Below are positions 4,388 to 8,092 of a DNA stretch of 8,092 bases, one piece after another (position 1 is the stretch's first letter; each line of letters begins with the position of its first letter). A program made the position numbers and the translations under genes. The notes under the pieces are model-generated. The model was not told the origin of the DNA. It searched no databases and saw nothing but the letters and a program-made list of their open reading frames with translations. Source of the DNA: Propionibacteriaceae bacterium (GTDB lineage: Bacteria > Actinomycetota > Actinomycetes > Propionibacteriales > Propionibacteriaceae); NCBI GenBank assembly GCA_003153855.1, contig PMBM01000010.1:1-8092 (forward strand), in the 5' to 3' direction.

Positions 4388-6820
4388 TCAGATCGGATGC
4401 AGGTCGACCGCGGCGGAGGCCCTGCCGAAGAGCGGTGAGGTGACAGTGAGGGTGACCGGCCCAGCCTCTCGAGATGCCCGGATGACCGCCAGCGCCCTCC
4501 CCTGCCACGTATGGTCATCGGCGTCTGTGTACGGCCCAGGGGGCGCTGGGTGGGCGCTGCCCAAGCCCGCGAGCGTGCCGGGTCCTGTCAGGGTTGCGGT
4601 GATCGGCTCGTTGCTGACCATGTCGACGGTGCCGGCGGCATCGACGACCTCGATCAGGACGTGGGCAAGATCCTGCCCGTTCGCCGTCAGGTCGGAGCGG
4701 TCCGAGGTGACGCGGAGCGAAAGGGGACCCGCGGCGGCCGCGAGGGTGCGGCGTCCGATCTCGCGACCGCCTGTGTACGCCACCGCCGTCAGCTCTCCCG
4801 GTTCCCACGGAACGGTGAAACGCGCCGTGAAGCCGTGGCGACGTCCGGCCGGTCGGCGTCCGAGCGAGCGTCCGTTGAGGAGGAGCTCGATGGTGTCGGC
4901 TCCGGAGTAGACCTCAATCCGGGCGGGCTTTCCTTCGCAGCCGGACCATGACCAGCTTGGTACGGCGTCGCTGGCTCGCCAGACCGCCTTGTGCACCGGC
5001 TCCGCGGCTCGGTCGACCGGACGGACCGCGATGGCTGGGTCGTCGTCCAGTCCCCAGACGGCGCGTGCCAACAGCATGGGCGCACCAGGCTGACCCAGGA
5101 GGTCCAACGCCCCGGGCCCGGCGACCGACCAGGGGTACGGCTTGCGCATCCCGGCAGGTTCGTCGCCGTAGCTCCACGAGCCGATGCCGGACTCCCCCAG
5201 ATAGTCCCAACCGGTCCACATGAAGTCACCGACGAGGTACGGCAGCCGCTCCACCAGGGCCCAGTTCTTGGCGATGTGGTACGGCATCGTCTCCGAGCCG
5301 ACGATGACCCGGCCCGGGTGCGCCTTCGCGTCCGCCGAGTAGCGGCCGGTCCCGTAGTTGTAGCCGACGACGTCGAGGGTCGAGGCCACACCCTGCATGG
5401 CCCGGTCCGCCGCAGGCAGACGAGCCAGCAGGGTCATCCCCGTGCCGAGCTTGCCCATGAGGAGGTTGAAGCCCTCCGACTGGAGCCGGTTGGCCTTCTT
5501 GGTCGGGTCGGGCGCCTTCTGGTTCTGCTCGAGGGCGGGGTTCTTGCCCCTCAGGCTGCTCATGTTCAGCAGCGGGTTGACCCCGCTCGTGATCAGGCGA
5601 GTGGGATCGAGCGTACGGAGACGGGCGGCGACGTCCTGGGCCACCTGGATGCCCTGGGGCGTTGCGCTCTCGCCGATCTCGTTGCCCGTCGAGTACATGA
5701 CCACGCAGGCGTGGTTGCGGTCCTTGCCGACGGTGGCATCGACGTCGCTCTCCCAGAACTCGGCGAAGCGGTCAGCAAGGTCGTGGGCGGTCTTCTGCGC
5801 GAGCCACGAGTCCCACAGTTCGTCGATCACATAGAGCCCCACCTCGTCGCACGCGTCGAGGGCATCACGAGACATCGGCTGGTGGGAGCTGCGGATCGCG
5901 TTGAACCCTTGCGCCTTCAGCAGTCGCGCCCGACGGAACTCGGCGTCGCGGAACGTCGCGGCGCCCAGGACACCGTGGTCGTGGTGGACACAGGCCCCGC
6001 GCAGCTTGACCGATCGACCGTTGACGACGAACCCGTGCGTCGCATCGGCGGCGATCGTACGGAGGCCGATCCGGAAGCGGCTGACGTCCACTACATCGCC
6101 ACTGACTGTGACCGTCACGAGGCAGTCGTACAGATGAGGCTCGTCCGCCGACCAGGGCTGTGGCGATGCGACGGCGAGCATCCCGCCCGCATGCAGAGCG
6201 TCCCCCGTGAGATCGGCTCGGGCGACGACGACGGAGGACGCGCTCAGCTCCACGCTCACGCAGGCTGCGACGCCCTCCGGATTGTCGAGCTGGACCTCGA
6301 CGTCGACAACAGCGGGATCGGCAACGGATCGCGTGACGACCCTTACGCCGTCCTGCGCGATCCGTACAGCCCCCGTCTCCACGAGCCAGACCTGGCGGTA
6401 GATGCCCGACCCCGAGTACCACCGGCTGTTCGGCTGCTCGGAGTTGTCCACGTGGACCTCGATGAGGTTGTCCTCGCCCCACCGCAGGAGGTGCTCGATC
6501 GGGACCTCGAACTCGGTGTAGCCGCTCAGGCAGCCGCCGGCGTCCGTGCCGTTGACCACGACGCGCGCCAGCCGGTACACGCCCTCGAACAGGAGCGCCA
6601 CATGCTGCCCGGACGCCGGAGCTATCCACGTGGTGCGGTACGTGTACGCACCGCCGGGGTACCAGCCGGTGTTGTGCCCGGAGGGCAGTCCGGGGTCGCG
6701 CTGCTCGTGGATCATCGCGTCGTGGGGCAACGACACGGGCGTCCAGTCCTCGACGCCTGCTCGGGCGTATTCCCAACCCTGGTCGAACAACGTACGCATG
6801 GCGTCAGCCTTGGCTTTCAT
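4388..6820 (-). CDS. Glycoside hydrolase family 2 (beta-galactosidase/beta-glucuronidase type), cytoplasmic
   Basis: A retaining glycosidase of 810 residues. The N-terminal sugar-binding domain (about 9-150) holds WTPVSLPHDAM and the signature WYSGSGIYRQVWL at 134-146; an immunoglobulin-like domain runs to about 257; the TIM barrel starts near 260 with VKLRGACVHHDHG. The acid/base is predicted as Glu381 in STGNEIGES, the nucleophile as Glu510 in VIVGSET, followed by FMWTGWDYLGESG at 533-545. A DUF4982-like beta-domain (about 605-682) and a last Ig/invasin-like domain (about 700-805) complete a known GH2 architecture. No signal peptide is visible, so it acts in the cytoplasm. The ATG at 6820 is chosen because it shares one base with the GH43 stop (TGATG); Met8 at 6799 is a possible alternative, and the frame upstream of 6820 only shadows the GH43 gene. 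Last of three coupled hydrolase genes. The bond cut is probably beta-galactosidic but other beta-glycosides are possible. Confidence 0.93.
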   Translation of the reverse strand: MKAKADAMRTLFDQGWEYARAGVEDWTPVSLPHDAMIHEQRDPGLPSGHNTGWYPGGAYTYRTTWIAPASGQHVALLFEGVYRLARVVVNGTDAGGCLSGYTEFEVPIEHLLRWGEDNLIEVHVDNSEQPNSRWYSGSGIYRQVWLVETGAVRIAQDGVRVVTRSVADPAVVDVEVQLDNPEGVAACVSVELSASSVVVARADLTGDALHAGGMLAVASPQPWSADEPHLYDCLVTVTVSGDVVDVSRFRIGLRTIAADATHGFVVNGRSVKLRGACVHHDHGVLGAATFRDAEFRRARLLKAQGFNAIRSSHQPMSRDALDACDEVGLYVIDELWDSWLAQKTAHDLADRFAEFWESDVDATVGKDRNHACVVMYSTGNEIGESATPQGIQVAQDVAARLRTLDPTRLITSGVNPLLNMSSLRGKNPALEQNQKAPDPTKKANRLQSEGFNLLMGKLGTGMTLLARLPAADRAMQGVASTLDVVGYNYGTGRYSADAKAHPGRVIVGSETMPYHIAKNWALVERLPYLVGDFMWTGWDYLGESGIGSWSYGDEPAGMRKPYPWSVAGPGALDLLGQPGAPMLLARAVWGLDDDPAIAVRPVDRAAEPVHKAVWRASDAVPSWSWSGCEGKPARIEVYSGADTIELLLNGRSLGRRPAGRRHGFTARFTVPWEPGELTAVAYTGGREIGRRTLAAAAGPLSLRVTSDRSDLTANGQDLAHVLIEVVDAAGTVDMVSNEPITATLTGPGTLAGLGSAHPAPPGPYTDADDHTWQGRALAVIRASREAGPVTLTVTSPLFGRASAAVDLHPI

Positions 6821-7911
6821 CAGGAACGGGGGTCGGTCGCGAGGGTGTCGGCGAAGTCTTCGACTCGCCACTCGTCGAGCCAGTCGATCCGCGGGACGTC
6901 GCCGTCGAACCGGATGGGGAGCCACACGTAGTCCGAGATGGCCGTGTTCTCGCCCAGTCCGGCGGCCATGGCAGACCTGTCGCTGGAGCCTGTGCTTGGC
7001 GGGGCTTCCCCGCGCGACATGGCGGCCATCACTTCGTATACGTCGGGCATGTCCTCGGGAAGCTGCGGCAGCCAGCGGTCAGCGAGGGCGATGTACAGGT
7101 CGCTCACGACCGGGTGCTTGAAGACGCAGCTGATCTGCGAACGGTACGAGGTCCGCGTCGGATCGTCCGGGTGGGGATCCCCGAGCACGGTCCAGGGGCC
7201 GTGGTAGTCGGGGGCGCTGGCGACCTCGGAGAAGTTCGGGAAGTAGCCGGTCGAGCCCGAGGTCACCAGGTAGTGGGTCCCGTTCCGCTCGAAGTGCGCG
7301 GGAGCCTCTCGGGTGAACGGCGGGCTGGGGTGAGGGAAGTGGAGGGAGTGCTCACCGCTGACATCGGTGTAGTCGTCGGTCAGCTCGGCGCAGACGAGGT
7401 CTGTGTGGACCTTCTCGAAGTAGTAGAAGGCCTTCTGCGTCTCCGGGTCGACCACGAGGTCGAAGTCGCCGGCGCTCATTCCGAGCGGCGTCAGACCGCT
7501 CCGGACGATCTCGTACGGTCCGAGGAAGCCGTCAGAGACGAGCACCGTCGAGGCCTGCGTGTCGTGGGAGCCCTCCCCCATCACCTTGAGCCAGCACACG
7601 TACTTCCGGGTGCGCTCGTTGTAGATGATGTGGGGGCGGTCCATCTTCTGGGCAGGGTGCAAGGGCGACGCGGGATCATCCGGCACGGGCGGGATGATCA
7701 GGCCGAGGTCGTCCCAGTTGTACAGGTCGGTCGACGAGTACGCACGCACTCCCCAGTGCCAGTTGCCGCTGCCGGGAGTCGTCTTCTCCTTGTTCTCGCC
7801 GTACCAGTAGAAGGTGCCGTTCTCGAAGAACAGCGACCCACCATGGGCCTGGATGCGCTCGCCGTTGGTGTCGAGCCAGGTCTGGCCGGGGTGGATGGAG
7901 GCGTACGTCAT
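6820..7911 (-). CDS. GH43-like glycosyl hydrolase, exo-beta-1,3-galactanase-related, cytoplasmic
   Basis: A 363-residue five-bladed beta-propeller-type hydrolase. Landmarks in order: WLDTNGERIQAHGG at 12-25, FYWYGENK at 34-41, AYSSTDLYNWDDLGL at 57-71, MDRPHIIYNERTRKYVCW at 90-107, CAELTDDY at 174-181, REAPAHFERNGTHYLVTSG at 201-219, YRSQISCVF at 256-264, ALADRW at 275-280 and YVWLPI at 328-333. These match the GH43 branch that includes exo-beta-1,3-galactanases. By recalled alignment, Glu202 is the likely acid and Gln259 the glutamine said to replace a normal base in that branch, while Asp91 stands where a Glu (ERPKVIYN) is usual. No signal peptide. The ATG at 7911 overlaps the GH1 stop as ATGA and has a GGAG site 5 nt upstream; a longer in-frame start at 8061 would run through the GH1 coding sequence. 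About 45 extra residues lie between the ADRW and YVWLPI motifs. Family call firm, substrate uncertain. Confidence 0.9.
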   Translation of the reverse strand: MTYASIHPGQTWLDTNGERIQAHGGSLFFENGTFYWYGENKEKTTPGSGNWHWGVRAYSSTDLYNWDDLGLIIPPVPDDPASPLHPAQKMDRPHIIYNERTRKYVCWLKVMGEGSHDTQASTVLVSDGFLGPYEIVRSGLTPLGMSAGDFDLVVDPETQKAFYYFEKVHTDLVCAELTDDYTDVSGEHSLHFPHPSPPFTREAPAHFERNGTHYLVTSGSTGYFPNFSEVASAPDYHGPWTVLGDPHPDDPTRTSYRSQISCVFKHPVVSDLYIALADRWLPQLPEDMPDVYEVMAAMSRGEAPPSTGSSDRSAMAAGLGENTAISDYVWLPIRFDGDVPRIDWLDEWRVEDFADTLATDPRS

Positions 7912-8092
7912 GCGATCTCCGCGCCGTTGTTGGACGCGACGCGGCCGAGCCAGTAGGCACTCGGCTTGGGCGTGCGTTCGAAGGTCGTACGGTCGACGGC
8001 GACGAGCCCGAACGTGATGGCGTAGCCGTGGACCCACTCGAAGTTGTCGATGAACGTCCAATGGAGGTAGCCGCGCACGTCGAGGCCGTCGG
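7908..8092 (-). CDS. Glycoside hydrolase family 1 beta-glycosidase (partial, C-terminal 60 residues)
   Basis: The frame is open at the right edge and ends at a TGA at 7910-7908. The 60 residues hold the GH1 C-terminal signature: GYLHWTFIDNFEWVHGYAI then TFGLVAVDRTTFERTPKPSAYW, matching the family pattern GYxxWSLxDNFEWxxGYxxRFGLxxVDxxTxxRxPKxSAxW. The Glu-Trp of NFEW belongs to the glycone-binding subsite in this family. The catalytic glutamates (NEP and ENG motifs) lie outside the window. It is probably a cytoplasmic beta-glucosidase, beta-galactosidase or similar enzyme, first of the three visible hydrolase genes, coupled to the GH43 gene through a 4-bp ATGA overlap. Confidence 0.9.
   Translation of the reverse strand, partial: DGLDVRGYLHWTFIDNFEWVHGYAITFGLVAVDRTTFERTPKPSAYWLGRVASNNGAEIA

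Noticed and set aside
6821..6925. N-terminal extension of the GH2 protein
   Set aside because: The extra 35 residues are Arg/Pro-rich, overlap the GH43 coding sequence and precede the normal start of the GH2 sugar-binding domain.
4991..6931. A 646-codon open frame on the plus strand opposite the GH2 gene
   Set aside because: It is antisense to a gene with clear GH2 motifs. Its translation is Arg/Val/Asp-rich with no recognisable domain, as expected of frames opposite GC-rich coding DNA.
7912..8061. N-terminal extension of the GH43-like protein to an ATG at 8061
   Set aside because: It would overlap the GH1 C-terminal coding sequence, which has clear family motifs, whereas the ATGA junction gives a natural start.
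1..8092. Mobile elements, CRISPR, tRNA or rRNA, toxin-antitoxin or phage-defence genes
   Set aside because: I saw no transposase-like frame, regularly spaced repeats, clover-leaf sequence or defence-type domains. All substantial genes fit a sugar-utilisation locus.

Overview
The window is a carbohydrate-uptake and glycoside-degradation locus from a high-GC Gram-positive bacterium, most likely an actinomycete. The evidence is GC-rich third codon positions, a lipobox-bearing solute-binding protein next to MalF/MalG-type permeases with no ATPase gene beside them in view, and a LacI-family regulator with CCGG-centred operators. I cannot resolve the genus. It is a well-organised but recognisable type of locus. 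I found no phage genes, transposase, CRISPR array, tRNA or rRNA, and no protein family that looks unknown.

Layout by coordinate. (a) 1-2715, minus strand: a sugar ABC importer operon, transcribed as lipoprotein solute-binding protein (1396-2715), a 95-bp gap holding a strong stem-loop, MalF-type permease (383-1300), then MalG-type permease (1-386, cut by the window edge; ATGA overlap with MalF). (b) 2716-3271: a 556-bp divergent control region with two identical 14-bp operators, a strong related operator, one degenerate copy, two promoter candidates and two inverted repeats. (c) 3272-4294, plus strand: a LacI-family repressor. (d) 4388-8092, minus strand, convergent with the repressor: three translationally coupled cytoplasmic glycoside hydrolases, transcribed as GH1 (only its C-terminus is in the window), GH43-like (6820-7911) and GH2 (4388-6820). 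Their promoter lies beyond position 8092.

Proposed joint function (inference): the importer brings in a beta-linked oligosaccharide, and GH1, GH43 and GH2, none with a visible export signal, cut it to monosaccharides in the cytoplasm. The GH43 resembles the exo-beta-1,3-galactanase-type branch and the GH2 resembles beta-galactosidase/beta-glucuronidase-type enzymes. A beta-galactan or arabinogalactan-derived oligosaccharide is therefore a reasonable guess, but sequence alone does not settle the substrate. The LacI-type protein probably represses both the importer operon and itself: at each promoter candidate the TTGAC of the -35 element is the right half of an operator with the shape GTnAACyGGTTGAC.

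The points most worth follow-up are this shared operator/-35 design, the intercistronic stem-loop after the binding-protein gene, the inverted repeats in the control region, and an unusually long linker in the GH43 protein.
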